Source of the DNA: Actinomycetota bacterium
GTDB lineage: Bacteria; Actinomycetota; Acidimicrobiia; Acidimicrobiales; Ilumatobacteraceae
Direction of reading: 5' to 3'
NCBI GenBank assembly: GCA_016870935.1
Contig: VGAB01000004.1
Coordinates: 1-49,703 of the forward strand
DNA length: 49,703 nt
Shown: piece by piece, positions 32,777 to 41,634 of the stretch
Position numbering within the stretch: position 1 is the stretch's first letter
How the letters are laid out: every line of letters starts with the position of its first letter
Program-made: the position numbers and the translations under genes
Notes under the pieces: generated by a model
The model's database searches: none
Seen by the model: only the letters and a program-made list of their open reading frames with translations
Told to the model about the DNA's origin: nothing

Positions 32777-33394
32777 ATGTTGGACCATGTCTTCAGCGAC
32801 GCGATAAGCGCCCTGCGCGACGCGTTCTCGAACTCGTTTCTCGAGCGTCAGGCGTTCGATGAACACTTTCAATCCGATGTTCTGCTCGGCGACCTGGTTT
32901 GGCAGACGAGTTACGGTCTGCCCGGCGAGGGCCGCCCACCGCGGGTGATCGCCCTCGTGACGCTGACCTGGCCGAGTTGGAGTCAGGCCGTTTATCGCAC
33001 CTGGTATACCGACGAGACATTTCACGAATCACCCGAAATCGAAATGGAGATCGTGTTCAGGGTGCAGCGACTCTCGACGCAGCCCGAGGCGAGTCAAGTC
33101 GAGACGATCGTGCCCGTGAAGAGCCCGCAAATCGGGCACGGGCAACTCGAGCGCGAGGGCATCACGATCGAGATAAACCATCCGTCACAAAACCCCGACT
33201 CGAACGACAGACAAACCGATTTCGCGATCGAAGTCACGTATCAGGGCAATTACGAACTGGCCGAGCAGACGCTGCAAGACGGCACGAGCAAATTGCTCGA
33301 CGACAACTTCGGAAGTCTCGGCAGTTGGATCGCCTCTACCCTGGTCAAACTCGGCGACCTGAAACTCGCCTACCTGCCCGCCGACGAAAACTGA
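32777..33394 (+). CDS. Uncharacterised protein, 205 aa
   Basis: No family recognised. The protein is soluble with no signal peptide or membrane segment. It starts MLDHVFSDAISALRDAFSNSF, has a central beta-rich, Trp-containing part (VIALVTLTWPSWSQAVYRTWY), a Glu/Gln-rich part and an ending LGSWIASTLVKLGDLKLAYLPADEN. Codon use is like its neighbours. It is divergent from the crotonase gene across only 32 bp and convergent with the PfkB kinase gene. TAGCGT, 9 nt before the ATG, could serve as a -10 box. Confidence 0.75.
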   Translation: MLDHVFSDAISALRDAFSNSFLERQAFDEHFQSDVLLGDLVWQTSYGLPGEGRPPRVIALVTLTWPSWSQAVYRTWYTDETFHESPEIEMEIVFRVQRLSTQPEASQVETIVPVKSPQIGHGQLEREGITIEINHPSQNPDSNDRQTDFAIEVTYQGNYELAEQTLQDGTSKLLDDNFGSLGSWIASTLVKLGDLKLAYLPADEN

Positions 33395-33403
33395 CGACTC
33401 GAC

Positions 33404-34420
33404 CTACAACAGGTCTTTCGGCACCACCGTAGAGAGTTGCACGATCGGTCGGGGGCCCATGTGGGTGATCACCTCTGAAGCGACGATCGACCCGATCTTG
33501 CCGCACTGCTCGATCGGTTTGCCCCGCACGAATCCATAAAGAAAACCCGCCGCATACATGTCGCCCGCACCCGTGGCGTCGACAACGCTGTCGACGGGCT
33601 CGGCATCGATGATCACGACCTCGTCGCCGTCGATCACAACCGAACCGTGCTCGTTGCGTGTCACCGCGGCGAATTCGCAATTCTCGCGCAATTTGTGCAG
33701 CCCGTCGTTGATCGATCTCACCTGATAAAGCGACTTCAATTCGTCTTCGTTGGCGAACAAAACGTCGATGTCGTTCTTCACCAACGACAAAAAGTCGTCA
33801 CGATGGCGATCGACGCAAAAAGAGTCGGACAACGTGAGCGCGACCTTGCGACCCGCCGCATGGGCATATTCGGCCGCCGTGCGAAAGGCGTCTTTTGCGG
33901 CGTCTTTGTCGAACAAGTAGCCCTCGAGCAACACGACCGCGGCGCTTTGCACGGCCTCTTTCGAGATATCGGCAGGCTCGAGCAGCGAGGCCGCCCCGAG
34001 AAAAGTGTTCATCGTGCGGTTTCCGTCGGGGGTGACGACGATCAGGCAGCGACCCGTGTCTTCGGTCGTGCTGTTCGCACCCGGAAAAAAACTCACGCCA
34101 ACCGACGACATGTCGCGGGCAAACGCCTGACCAAGTCGGTCGGCCGAAATCTTGCCGATAAAACCGGCCCGACCACGCAGGCTGGCCAGACCGTAGGCGG
34201 TGTTGGCGGCTGAACCACCGCTCACCTCGGTGCGCGAATTCACGAGCGAATGCAGATGCTTCGAGCGTTTGATGTCGACAAGATTCATCGAACCTTTGAC
34301 GATCTTCTCGCGCACGAGAAAACCCTCGTCGACGGTGGCCAACACATCGACCAGGGCGTTTCCGATGGTCAACGCGTCAAGGCTTACTCCCGCTTGATTC
34401 GTTAGGTCGGTGGGTGGCAC
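33404..34420 (-). CDS. PfkB-family carbohydrate/nucleoside kinase, adenosine-kinase-like
   Basis: 338 residues with the ribokinase fold: TIGNALVDVLATVDE at the start, the substrate-site SGGSAANTAYGLASLRG, a central TLSDSFCVDRHRDDF segment and the ATP/anion-hole motif DATGAGDMYAAGFLYG that carries the catalytic Asp. Similar proteins are usually called adenosine kinase or PfkB-family sugar kinase; the substrate cannot be fixed from sequence alone. GTG 34420 starts 6 bp after the acyl-CoA synthetase stop, so the two are co-transcribed. Confidence 0.88.
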   Translation of the reverse strand: MPPTDLTNQAGVSLDALTIGNALVDVLATVDEGFLVREKIVKGSMNLVDIKRSKHLHSLVNSRTEVSGGSAANTAYGLASLRGRAGFIGKISADRLGQAFARDMSSVGVSFFPGANSTTEDTGRCLIVVTPDGNRTMNTFLGAASLLEPADISKEAVQSAAVVLLEGYLFDKDAAKDAFRTAAEYAHAAGRKVALTLSDSFCVDRHRDDFLSLVKNDIDVLFANEDELKSLYQVRSINDGLHKLRENCEFAAVTRNEHGSVVIDGDEVVIIDAEPVDSVVDATGAGDMYAAGFLYGFVRGKPIEQCGKIGSIVASEVITHMGPRPIVQLSTVVPKDLL

Positions 34421-34426
34421 GCGTTC

Positions 34427-36145
34427 TTAACTTTGGCGACTTACCGCGCTGAGCTCGCCCTTGGCGAGTCGTTGCTGCAATTCTCGTTTCAAGAATTTGC
34501 CCGCGGCGTTGCGCGGCAAAGGTTCGCTCATCACGATGACGTGTGCCGGCACCTTGAACGCGGCGATCTTGCCGTCCAAAAACTTCCACAGGTCTTTGGG
34601 ATCAAGCACCGCCCCCGCCTTGGCCAGAATCGCGACGCCAACTTCTTCACCCAGTCGTTCGTGGGGCACGCCGAAAACCGCGGCTTCGTGCACCGACGGA
34701 TGGTCGTAGATCGCGCTCTCGACTTCGGCACCGTAGATGTTTTCTCCCGCGCGAAGAATCATGTCTTTGACGCGATCCTCGACATATACGAAACCTTCGG
34801 CGTCCAATCGACCGATGTCGCCCGATCGCAACCATCCGTCGACGATCGTCTCGGCGGTGGCGTCGGGGCGATTCCAGTAGCCACGAATCAGCATCGGGCC
34901 GAAGAACCAGATCTCGCCCGCCTCGCCGGTGGGCACGGGTTTCAGGTTTTCGTCGCGAACCTCGACCCGCATCGGCAACACCGCACGACCGGTGCTGGTC
35001 GGGTGCGCCAAATAATCGGAGCCAGTAATGCCCGGACCAAAGGCGTTCGTTTCGGTCATGCCATAACCAAGTTGCGGACTGCCGTTTTTGACTTTGTTGT
35101 TGACTTTGCCGACCAACGAAGTCGGTGACGGTGCGCCACCCCCGCCCACCGCGCGCAGGCTGGATGTGTCGTATTTGTCGAACACGGGCGAGTTGACGAG
35201 ATCCCAACTCTGGGTCGGCACGCCGACGAAGTTCGTGATCTTTTCGCGCTCGATGATCTCGAGCGCTTTTTCTACATCCCATTTGTACATGATCACCAGT
35301 TTCAGGCCGGCGATGAAACAACTCATCATCACGGGCACGCAACCCGTGACGTGGAACAGCGGCACGATCAAAATGAACGACAGCGGAACCTCGGGGTCTT
35401 TGACCTCTTTGAGTTTCACGCCCGCCAAATTCAGCACGGAGTTGCGCGAGGCGAAACCCATCAATGCCGAGATGATCGCGCGGTGGGTCGACACCGCACC
35501 CTTGGGTCGGCCCGTCGTGCCCGATGTGTAAAGAATCGTCGCGTCGTCATCGGGTTGAATGTCGACAACCGGACATTTTTGCTTGGCCTCGAGAAACGGC
35601 GCGAGCGCGTCTTGCCACTTGTCGACGCCCTGAGGCAACGGCTTTTCGGCGCGCACCACCAAAACTTTTACGCCGAGTTTCTGGCAACTGGCATGGGCGA
35701 TATCGAATCGCTGTTGGTCGCAGATCAGCACTTTGGCGCCCGAATCTTGCAGCGCGAAATCCATCTCGTCCTCGACCCACCACGAGTTCATCGACACCGA
35801 AACACCGCCCGCCGAAATGATCGCGGCGAACGACATCACCCATTCGGGATAATTGCGCATCGCGATCGCGACCCTGTCGCCTTTTTTGATGCCGTAACCA
35901 CCGACGAGCAGGTTCGCCAAAGCGTCTATGCGATCGGACGCCTGGGTGAAATTGAAACTTTCACCCTCGTAAACCAAAAACGGCTTTTCACCGTGCCCGC
36001 GGGCGCCGCCGAACACCTGACCCAAATGTTGCGGTGCATTCTTGAAAATTCGCGTCTTGACCCCGAGCACCTCGGCGTCGATCAACTCGAATATCTGTCC
36101 GGGTGCGGTGACCGCGAGGTTGGCTTCTTCCCAGGTCATCGCCAT
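34427..36145 (-). CDS. Fatty-acid/acyl-CoA synthetase (AMP-forming ligase)
   Basis: 572 residues of the adenylate-forming superfamily. The P-loop ILYTSGTTGRPKGAVSTHRA (~205-224), LIVPLFHVTGC, YGMTETNAFGP, GWLRSGDIGRLDAEGFVYVEDR and the catalytic Lys in NAAGKFLKREL are all present. It would activate a carboxylic acid, probably a fatty acid, as acyl-AMP and then acyl-CoA. GGAGG, about 9 nt before ATG 36145, is one of the few strong ribosome binding sites in the window. First gene of a unit with the PfkB kinase. Confidence 0.92.
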   Translation of the reverse strand: MAMTWEEANLAVTAPGQIFELIDAEVLGVKTRIFKNAPQHLGQVFGGARGHGEKPFLVYEGESFNFTQASDRIDALANLLVGGYGIKKGDRVAIAMRNYPEWVMSFAAIISAGGVSVSMNSWWVEDEMDFALQDSGAKVLICDQQRFDIAHASCQKLGVKVLVVRAEKPLPQGVDKWQDALAPFLEAKQKCPVVDIQPDDDATILYTSGTTGRPKGAVSTHRAIISALMGFASRNSVLNLAGVKLKEVKDPEVPLSFILIVPLFHVTGCVPVMMSCFIAGLKLVIMYKWDVEKALEIIEREKITNFVGVPTQSWDLVNSPVFDKYDTSSLRAVGGGGAPSPTSLVGKVNNKVKNGSPQLGYGMTETNAFGPGITGSDYLAHPTSTGRAVLPMRVEVRDENLKPVPTGEAGEIWFFGPMLIRGYWNRPDATAETIVDGWLRSGDIGRLDAEGFVYVEDRVKDMILRAGENIYGAEVESAIYDHPSVHEAAVFGVPHERLGEEVGVAILAKAGAVLDPKDLWKFLDGKIAAFKVPAHVIVMSEPLPRNAAGKFLKRELQQRLAKGELSAVSRQS

Positions 36146-36230
36146 CGTTCACATCCTCCAATGCGGTGCGCTAAGCATTGAAATATTGTGCCACTCGGGT
36201 TGGTCGCCCACCTAACCCGCACTCGACTTG

Positions 36231-36303
36231 TGGAGCTGAGGGGAATTGAACCCCTGGCCTGTACATTGCGAACGTACCGCTCTGCCAACTGAGCTACAGC
36301 CCC
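36231..36303 (-). tRNA. tRNA-Ala (CGC)
   Basis: Read on the minus strand. The acceptor GGGGCTG pairs with CAGCTCC (one G-T), with A as discriminator. The D arm is GCTC-AGTTGGCA-GAGC. The anticodon stem GTACG/TGTAC, which includes a G-T pair, encloses TTCGCAA with anticodon CGC, reading GCG. The T arm is AGGGG-TTCAATT-CCCCT. No CCA is encoded. It lies between the acyl-CoA synthetase and the small membrane protein gene. Confidence 0.95.
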
Positions 36304-36343
36304 GAAAACCTCTCAACCAACCGTTTGACCGGCGACCAACAAC

Positions 36344-36865
36344 CTAGATGCGGTTGCGAAACTGGCGCATATAGCGGGTGCTGTCGCGCTGCATGCGAAG
36401 TTGCACCAACCAATAGCAGTAACCCAACAAACCGATCAGGCTGAGCGTGAACGCATAGACCAACACGATCGAACCGGTCGTGAACGCCAAGAACAACGAA
36501 ACCACGGTCGCCGTCGCCAAACCCACCACGGTGTGCTGACGTCGTTGACGCACCAGTTCGCGCGCATAAAAACTGCCCGAAAGTCGCTGATGAGAGCGCG
36601 TGCCCTCGGGTCGCAAAATCGGGCTCGTCAGATGCGAAATATGATGCGCTTGACGCGGACGCATTTGACTTGGCGCCAACTCGCGCGACATGCCGCGCAA
36701 CTGGGCCTGCGGGTGTCGCAAGTTCGTGCTTTGCAGCGACGAAAGGTTGCGGCGAAAGTTGCTCACCGACATCGTCGGCGAACTGTTTATGCGGGCGCGC
36801 ACCAGCGGCGGCAAAAGAACTGCCAGCCATGCGGCACCGACGATCAAAAGAATCAACTTGCTCAT
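36344..36865 (-). CDS. Small actinobacterial membrane protein
   Basis: 173 residues from ATG 36865, with GGGAG as ribosome binding site. One N-terminal membrane segment (4-20, LILLIVGAAWLAVLLPPLV) is followed by a basic, Ser/Gln/Arg-rich cytoplasmic-looking stretch (22-110) and two membrane segments (111-130 and 132-155). A membrane protein of this type lies near moeA and rimJ in Mycobacterium (Rv0996), and the gene here is next to moaC. Function unknown. A TTG start at 36877 is possible but less likely. Confidence 0.8.
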   Translation of the reverse strand: MSKLILLIVGAAWLAVLLPPLVRARINSSPTMSVSNFRRNLSSLQSTNLRHPQAQLRGMSRELAPSQMRPRQAHHISHLTSPILRPEGTRSHQRLSGSFYARELVRQRRQHTVVGLATATVVSLFLAFTTGSIVLVYAFTLSLIGLLGYCYWLVQLRMQRDSTRYMRQFRNRI

Positions 36866-36879
36866 GGGGTCTCCCAATT

Positions 36880-36909
36880 CTATTAGAGGTTCACCAGATC
36901 GCTACTCAA
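36880..36909 (-). promoter_or_regulatory. Candidate promoter for the small membrane protein gene
   Basis: On the minus strand, TTGAGT (36909-36904) and TAATAG (36885-36880) are separated by 18 bp; TAGAAT overlaps the second box at 36882-36877. GGGAG and the ATG follow, so this is one of the few genes here with a conventional leader. Confidence 0.4.
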
Positions 36910-36968
36910 ACCGCTCAGAGCCCTAAAAATAAAGGGATGAGGTGTGCCGCCCGCAGAACGCCCCGAGG

Positions 36969-37448
36969 TCACGCCTCGCGTCGATAAGTGCCCTGGCGGC
37001 CGCCCGATTTCTCCCACAGGGTGAGATCACCGATGACCATCGCCCGATCGGCGCTCTTGCACATGTCGTAAATGGTCAGAGCGGCGACCGAGCACGCGTG
37101 CAGAGCCTCCATTTCGACACCTGTTCGGTCGACGGTGTCGACTTGCGCCTCGACGGCGATGAAGTCGTCGCCGATTTCGAAATTGATGTAAACCGAGCCG
37201 ACCAGCAACGGATGACACAACGGAATCATCTCGGCGGTTCGCTTCGACGCCTGAATACCCGCGACGCGGGCGACCGCGAGCACATCACCTTTTTTGACCT
37301 CGCGATTGGCGATCGCCGCGGTCGTCTCTGGCTTCATGAAAACTTTGCACCGTGCGACCGCGCGACGGTGGGTCGGTTCTTTCGGCGTGACATCGACCAT
37401 GCGCGCCCGACCCAGAGGGTCGAGGTGCGAGAAATTAAGTTCAGACAT
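36969..37448 (-). CDS. moaC: Cyclic pyranopterin monophosphate synthase
   Basis: Second step of molybdopterin synthesis: rearranges 3',8-cyclo-GTP from MoaA into cyclic pyranopterin. 159 residues from ATG 37448 (MSELNFSHLDPLGRARMVDV), which is only 2 bp after the moaA stop. The conserved motifs MIPLCHPLLVGSVYINF and GVEMEALHACSVAALTIYDMCKS include the catalytic Lys and His region. Last gene of moeA-moaA-moaC. Confidence 0.95.
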   Translation of the reverse strand: MSELNFSHLDPLGRARMVDVTPKEPTHRRAVARCKVFMKPETTAAIANREVKKGDVLAVARVAGIQASKRTAEMIPLCHPLLVGSVYINFEIGDDFIAVEAQVDTVDRTGVEMEALHACSVAALTIYDMCKSADRAMVIGDLTLWEKSGGRQGTYRREA

Positions 37449-37450
37449 GT

Positions 37451-38470
37451 TCAGCCACCGATCTGGCTCATCGATCTCTTCGGTCGAACGAAAGTGACGT
37501 TGCCGATGGCGTGGCCCGCCCACTTCGTGCCGACCGCCCGCTTGATCTCGTCGGCGATCGCATCGTCGGTTGCACCACCGCGCAACATCGCCCGCAAATC
37601 GAACTCGGTGGTCGAAAACAGGCAGGTTCTGAATTGACCCTCGGCCGTCAAGCGCACCCGATCACAGTCTCCGCAAAAAGGCTTCGTCACCGACGGAATC
37701 ACGCCGACCGTGCCGCCGCCATCGAGGTATCGCCAACTATCGGCGGGGGCGGCGCCGCGCGCAGCCTGCTGCTCAAGCGGAAAAACCTGGTTGATTTGCG
37801 CGACGATCTCGTCTTGACCGACGACGCTGTCGGCCCGCCACTCACCTTGCGCGTCTAGCGGCATGAACTCGATGAACCTGACTTCGACCTGCTTTTCACG
37901 CCCGAATCGGGCCAACGCCAGAACCTCGTCGTCGTTGACGCCGCGCTGTATCACGGCGTTGATCTTGACCGGCGAGAAACCGGCTTGAATCGCCGCGTCG
38001 ATGCCGTCGAGAACATTCGCCAGGTGGTCGCGTCGGGTGATCTTGAAGAATTTTTCGCTCTGCAGGGTGTCGAGGCTGATGTTGATGCGCTCGAGACCCG
38101 CGCTCTTCAACTCGTCGGCGAGAAGACGCAGCGTCGCCCCGTTGGTCGTCAGGGCCAAGTCGATTTTCTGGCCTGCACGCGGCGAGTCGGCACCGTCGCG
38201 CACTCTGAGCCGCGAGAGTTTTTCCACCAGCACGGGCAGATGCGCCCGCACCGTGGGTTCGCCACCCGTCAGGCGAATGCTGTCGACGTCGAACCGTTCG
38301 ACACAAATCGTGGCCAGTCGATTGATCTCTTCGAATGTCAGAATCTCTTTGCGGTCGAGCCAAGCCATGCCCTCTTCGGGCATGCAGTAGGTGCAGCGAA
38401 AGTTGCAGCGATCGGTTATCGAGATGCGCAGGTCGCGAACGGTTCGACCGAAAGGGTCAATCAACTTCAT
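37451..38470 (-). CDS. moaA: GTP 3',8-cyclase (radical SAM)
   Basis: First step of molybdopterin synthesis. 339 residues: the radical-SAM cluster CNFRCTYC (22-29), LTGGEPTVR, TTNGATL, NISLDTL, the second cluster CGDCDRVRLTAEGQFRTC binding GTP, and the C-terminal GG needed for activity. GGGAG, about 8 nt before ATG 38470, is a ribosome binding site. It starts 23 bp after the moeA stop. Confidence 0.97.
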   Translation of the reverse strand: MKLIDPFGRTVRDLRISITDRCNFRCTYCMPEEGMAWLDRKEILTFEEINRLATICVERFDVDSIRLTGGEPTVRAHLPVLVEKLSRLRVRDGADSPRAGQKIDLALTTNGATLRLLADELKSAGLERINISLDTLQSEKFFKITRRDHLANVLDGIDAAIQAGFSPVKINAVIQRGVNDDEVLALARFGREKQVEVRFIEFMPLDAQGEWRADSVVGQDEIVAQINQVFPLEQQAARGAAPADSWRYLDGGGTVGVIPSVTKPFCGDCDRVRLTAEGQFRTCLFSTTEFDLRAMLRGGATDDAIADEIKRAVGTKWAGHAIGNVTFVRPKRSMSQIGG

Positions 38471-38493
38471 AACCGAACTCCCACGAGCCGAGC

Positions 38494-39714
38494 CTATTGC
38501 CCGAGAAGCATCACTTCTACTTCGGCGCCCACACCCAAACCCTGCCCATCGGGCACGATCGCCAAGCCGTTGGCTTGCGCGGTGGCGGCGAGTTGATGGC
38601 TTCCCTGTGGCCCGGTGTCGCGCACATGCAGTCGTCCGTCTTCACCGAACTTGCCGAACACGCGCATGAAGTGAATCTTGCCGTCTTGTTTTCGCTTCAT
38701 CGGCGCGTCGACGATCGCGCGCACGGTCGGTCGCCGAAGGTCGACGGTGTGACCCATCATCTTGCGCAGGGCCGGTCGAGCCAAAAGTTCGAAACTGATC
38801 ATCGACGAGACCGGGTTGCCGGGCAGACCGAAAATCGGCACGACCCGCTGGTCGCCGGTCTTCAATTTGCCGAACGCAAACGGTTTCGCCGGTTTGATCG
38901 CCATCTGCATCCACTTCATTTCGGCGATGCGCGACAAGACGATCTTGACGACATCGAAATCGCCCTGCCCGACCCCGCCGCTCGTGACGATCGCGTCGCA
39001 GCGAGCGGCGACGTCGCGAAGAACTGCCTCGAGTTTCGTTTCATCATCGTCGATGATGCCCAGATTTATCACTTCGCACCCGGTCGCCTCGATCATCGCC
39101 GCCAGCATCGTCAAATTGCTCTCACGAATCTGGCCTGGTCGCAGCGTCGAGCCGTCGATCACCAGTTCGTCGCCGGTCGACAACATCGCCACCCGCAGTT
39201 TCGGATATGACGAGACCTCGCGAGCATTGATGCCCGCGAGCACGCCGATGCCTGCACTGTTGATCACCTCGCCCGCCCTGAACACGACGTCGCCCGCGCG
39301 AACATCCTCGCCGATCTCGCGCACCGCGTCGCCAATTTTGGCGGCCTTGTTGCAACGCACACGGCTCGCGCTCAACACCGTGGCGTCTTCGATCATCACC
39401 ACCGCATCGGCCCCGCGTGGCATCGGCGCACCGGTCATGATTCGCGCCGACTGCCCCGCGCCGATTTGATACTCGGCGACATGACCGGCACCGATCACGC
39501 CGAGCACCTCGAGTTCGACGCCGGGTTTGTCGACATCTTGGGCGCGCACGGCAAAACCATCGACGGCCGTATTTGCGAACGGGGGCACGAACTCGGTGGC
39601 CACCACATCTTGGGCGACAACACGACCCGACATCAGACGACAGTCGACTTTGATCGGGGCGAGGCTCGAGCAACCACCGATCACGATTTCAGAGGCTTCG
39701 GATAAAGAAATCAC
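38494..39714 (-). CDS. moeA: Molybdopterin molybdenumtransferase
   Basis: Inserts molybdate into adenylated molybdopterin. 406 residues from GTG 39714, where MoeA homology begins (VISLSEASEIV); the frame stays open upstream but without similarity. Motifs: PPFANTAVDGFAVRA, IMTGAPMPRGADAVVMIED, GIGVLAGINAREVSSYPKLRVAMLSTGDEL, TSGGVGQGDFD, GLPGNPVSSMISFELLARP. A TACCGT box lies 7 nt upstream of the start, so a leaderless transcript is possible. First gene of the cofactor operon. Confidence 0.93.
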   Translation of the reverse strand: MISLSEASEIVIGGCSSLAPIKVDCRLMSGRVVAQDVVATEFVPPFANTAVDGFAVRAQDVDKPGVELEVLGVIGAGHVAEYQIGAGQSARIMTGAPMPRGADAVVMIEDATVLSASRVRCNKAAKIGDAVREIGEDVRAGDVVFRAGEVINSAGIGVLAGINAREVSSYPKLRVAMLSTGDELVIDGSTLRPGQIRESNLTMLAAMIEATGCEVINLGIIDDDETKLEAVLRDVAARCDAIVTSGGVGQGDFDVVKIVLSRIAEMKWMQMAIKPAKPFAFGKLKTGDQRVVPIFGLPGNPVSSMISFELLARPALRKMMGHTVDLRRPTVRAIVDAPMKRKQDGKIHFMRVFGKFGEDGRLHVRDTGPQGSHQLAATAQANGLAIVPDGQGLGVGAEVEVMLLGQ

Positions 39715-39767
39715 ATCGCTGACGGTATCGCCCGGAAAATACCTGCAGATACTGTGGTTGCGCGAAC

Positions 39768-40334
39768 ATGTCCGTTTATCAGTCTCTTTCGTCGTCGGGC
39801 CACGCGGCATCGTGGAAATCGCTCGGCCTACCCGGCACCGGGCAAGACTGCTCGGTCTCTCTGCGCTGGGAGAACGAAGGTTGGACGGCCGAGGGCTCGC
39901 TCGGCGACGACGACGCACAATTTGTCTTGCGCCTTTCGGCGGGTTGGGTGGTGCAGCAGTGCCTGCTGTTCCGCGATCTTGAAGAGCCTGATTTGTGGCT
40001 CGGCACCGACAGTCATGGTCGATGGGGCGAGGTCAACGGCGCACATCGCACAGAACTCGACGGGTGCACCGACGTCGATTTCGTAAATACGCCGTTCACG
40101 AACTGCATTCCGATTCGTCGTCTGCCGCTGCTTGTGGGTCACAGCGCGACGCTGAGTGTGGCCGTGGTCGATGTCGAAACTTTGGGCATCACAAAACAGT
40201 TGCAGCAATACACGAAAGTTGCGCCGAACACCTGGCGATATTTCAGCGGTGCATCAAACTGCGAGGTCGAGGCGAACGTCGATGAATTTGGTTTCGTGGT
40301 CGACGAACCTGATCGGTTTCGTCGCCTCGTCTAG
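39768..40334 (+). CDS. Putative glycolipid-binding family protein
   Basis: 188 residues matching the putative glycolipid-binding family by the diagnostic block LDGCTDVDFVNTPFTNCIPIRRL (residues ~98-120) and by LWLGTDSHGRWGEVNG before it. The fold is beta-rich with no signal peptide. In other bacteria the family is inferred, not proven, to bind glycolipids. Divergent from moeA across 53 bp and followed by a clear terminator. Confidence 0.82.
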   Translation: MSVYQSLSSSGHAASWKSLGLPGTGQDCSVSLRWENEGWTAEGSLGDDDAQFVLRLSAGWVVQQCLLFRDLEEPDLWLGTDSHGRWGEVNGAHRTELDGCTDVDFVNTPFTNCIPIRRLPLLVGHSATLSVAVVDVETLGITKQLQQYTKVAPNTWRYFSGASNCEVEANVDEFGFVVDEPDRFRRLV

Positions 40335-40336
40335 TT

Positions 40337-40363
40337 CGCGCGAATAGTTTGCGCGTTTTCTTC
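40337..40363 (+). terminator. Rho-independent terminator after the glycolipid-binding gene
   Basis: CGCGCGAA-TAG-TTTGCGCG forms an 8-bp stem (one G-T pair) with a 3-nt loop, directly followed by TTTTCTTC. It begins 2 bp after the stop codon and separates this gene from the convergent serine hydrolase. Confidence 0.75.
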
Positions 40364-40379
40364 GCGAATGGTCAGCGCG

Positions 40380-41618
40380 TCAGTCGGTGACGGCGGCGTA
40401 AACAAGCGAACGCAGATATTGCCGAATCGGATACGTGCTGGAAGGAATCAATTGCGTGAAGAACATCGCGCTGATTTCGTTCACGGGGTCGACCCAAAAA
40501 ACCGTGCTGGCCATGCCACCCCAACCGAAAGTTCCGTTCGGGCAGGCCGATCGGGTCTTTGCCTGATCTACGACCACCGAGAATCCGAGACCAAAGCCGA
40601 TGCCGTCGTAGAAGATCTCTTCGCCAAGCGGGCGACCAAAAGTCGAGATGTCGGCGTTGTTCGGCAGTTGGTTGATCACCATCATGTCGAATGTGCGCGA
40701 CGAGACCAGACGAACGTCACCCGATCGACCGCGACCCTCGAGCATGCGGACGAACTTGAAATAGTCGGCCGCGGTCGAAATCAAACCCCCGCCACCCGAC
40801 AAGAAAACCGGTTTGTCCAGCGAACTGTTGCCGAAGCGGCCCAATCTGAGTTTCGAGTCTTTGGCCTCGTCATAGCGGTAGAGCGACGCCATTCGCTCGT
40901 GCTTTTCTGACGGGGCGAAAAAAGCCGTGTCATGCATCGACAACGGTTCGAAAATCTCTTTTTGAAAGAACTCGTCGAGCGGCATCTTGGCGACGACCTC
41001 GATTATTCGCCCGACGATGTCGGTGGCGACGCTGTAGTTCCAACTCGAGCCGGGCTGAAAAAGCAAAGGAAGTGCCGCAAATTTGTCGCAGACCACCTCG
41101 AGCGATTCGTTGAACCCGACACCGGCCTCGAAACCCGCTCGGCGATACATGTCGTCGACGACATCGGCATACATGAAGCCGTAGGTCATGCCCGCCGTGT
41201 GCGTCAACAAGTGCCACACCCTGATCGGCTCGGTGAGCGCGTTGGTCAAGGGCTTCAAGATCGTGCCCGTGTTCCAAACCCGCGTCTCGCCGAACGACTC
41301 GATGAACTTGCTCACCGGGTCGGTGAGTTGCAACAGTCCCCGTTCGACGAGCATCATCAACGCCAACGAGGTGACGGGTTTCGTCATCGAGTAGATGCGG
41401 TACATCGTGTCATCGGTGATCGGCGTGCCGGTTTCGGAATCTTTGTGGCCGTACATTCCGAAATGGGCGACCTTGCCCTTTCGCGCCACGGCCACCGCGT
41501 AACCGGCCAATCGACCGCTGTCGACATAGCGATTGAAATGCTCGTCGATTTTTTTAAGGCGCGCCGCGTCGAGACCGACATCTTTTGCATCGATGTTCGC
41601 ACCAAACTTCTCGGTCAT
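40380..41618 (-). CDS. Serine hydrolase of the beta-lactamase / class C esterase family
   Basis: 412 residues from ATG 41618 (a TTG at 41627 is less likely). The SxxK motif is SMTK with Ser77 and Lys80, the second motif is NYSVATDIVG with the Tyr base, and a third region holds GFGWGGMAST. No signal peptide is evident, so it is probably a cytoplasmic esterase or transesterase, not a resistance beta-lactamase. It starts 16 bp after the galU stop and is probably co-transcribed with galU. Confidence 0.88.
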   Translation of the reverse strand: MTEKFGANIDAKDVGLDAARLKKIDEHFNRYVDSGRLAGYAVAVARKGKVAHFGMYGHKDSETGTPITDDTMYRIYSMTKPVTSLALMMLVERGLLQLTDPVSKFIESFGETRVWNTGTILKPLTNALTEPIRVWHLLTHTAGMTYGFMYADVVDDMYRRAGFEAGVGFNESLEVVCDKFAALPLLFQPGSSWNYSVATDIVGRIIEVVAKMPLDEFFQKEIFEPLSMHDTAFFAPSEKHERMASLYRYDEAKDSKLRLGRFGNSSLDKPVFLSGGGGLISTAADYFKFVRMLEGRGRSGDVRLVSSRTFDMMVINQLPNNADISTFGRPLGEEIFYDGIGFGLGFSVVVDQAKTRSACPNGTFGWGGMASTVFWVDPVNEISAMFFTQLIPSSTYPIRQYLRSLVYAAVTD

Positions 41619-41634
41619 CGAACCCAACTTTAAA

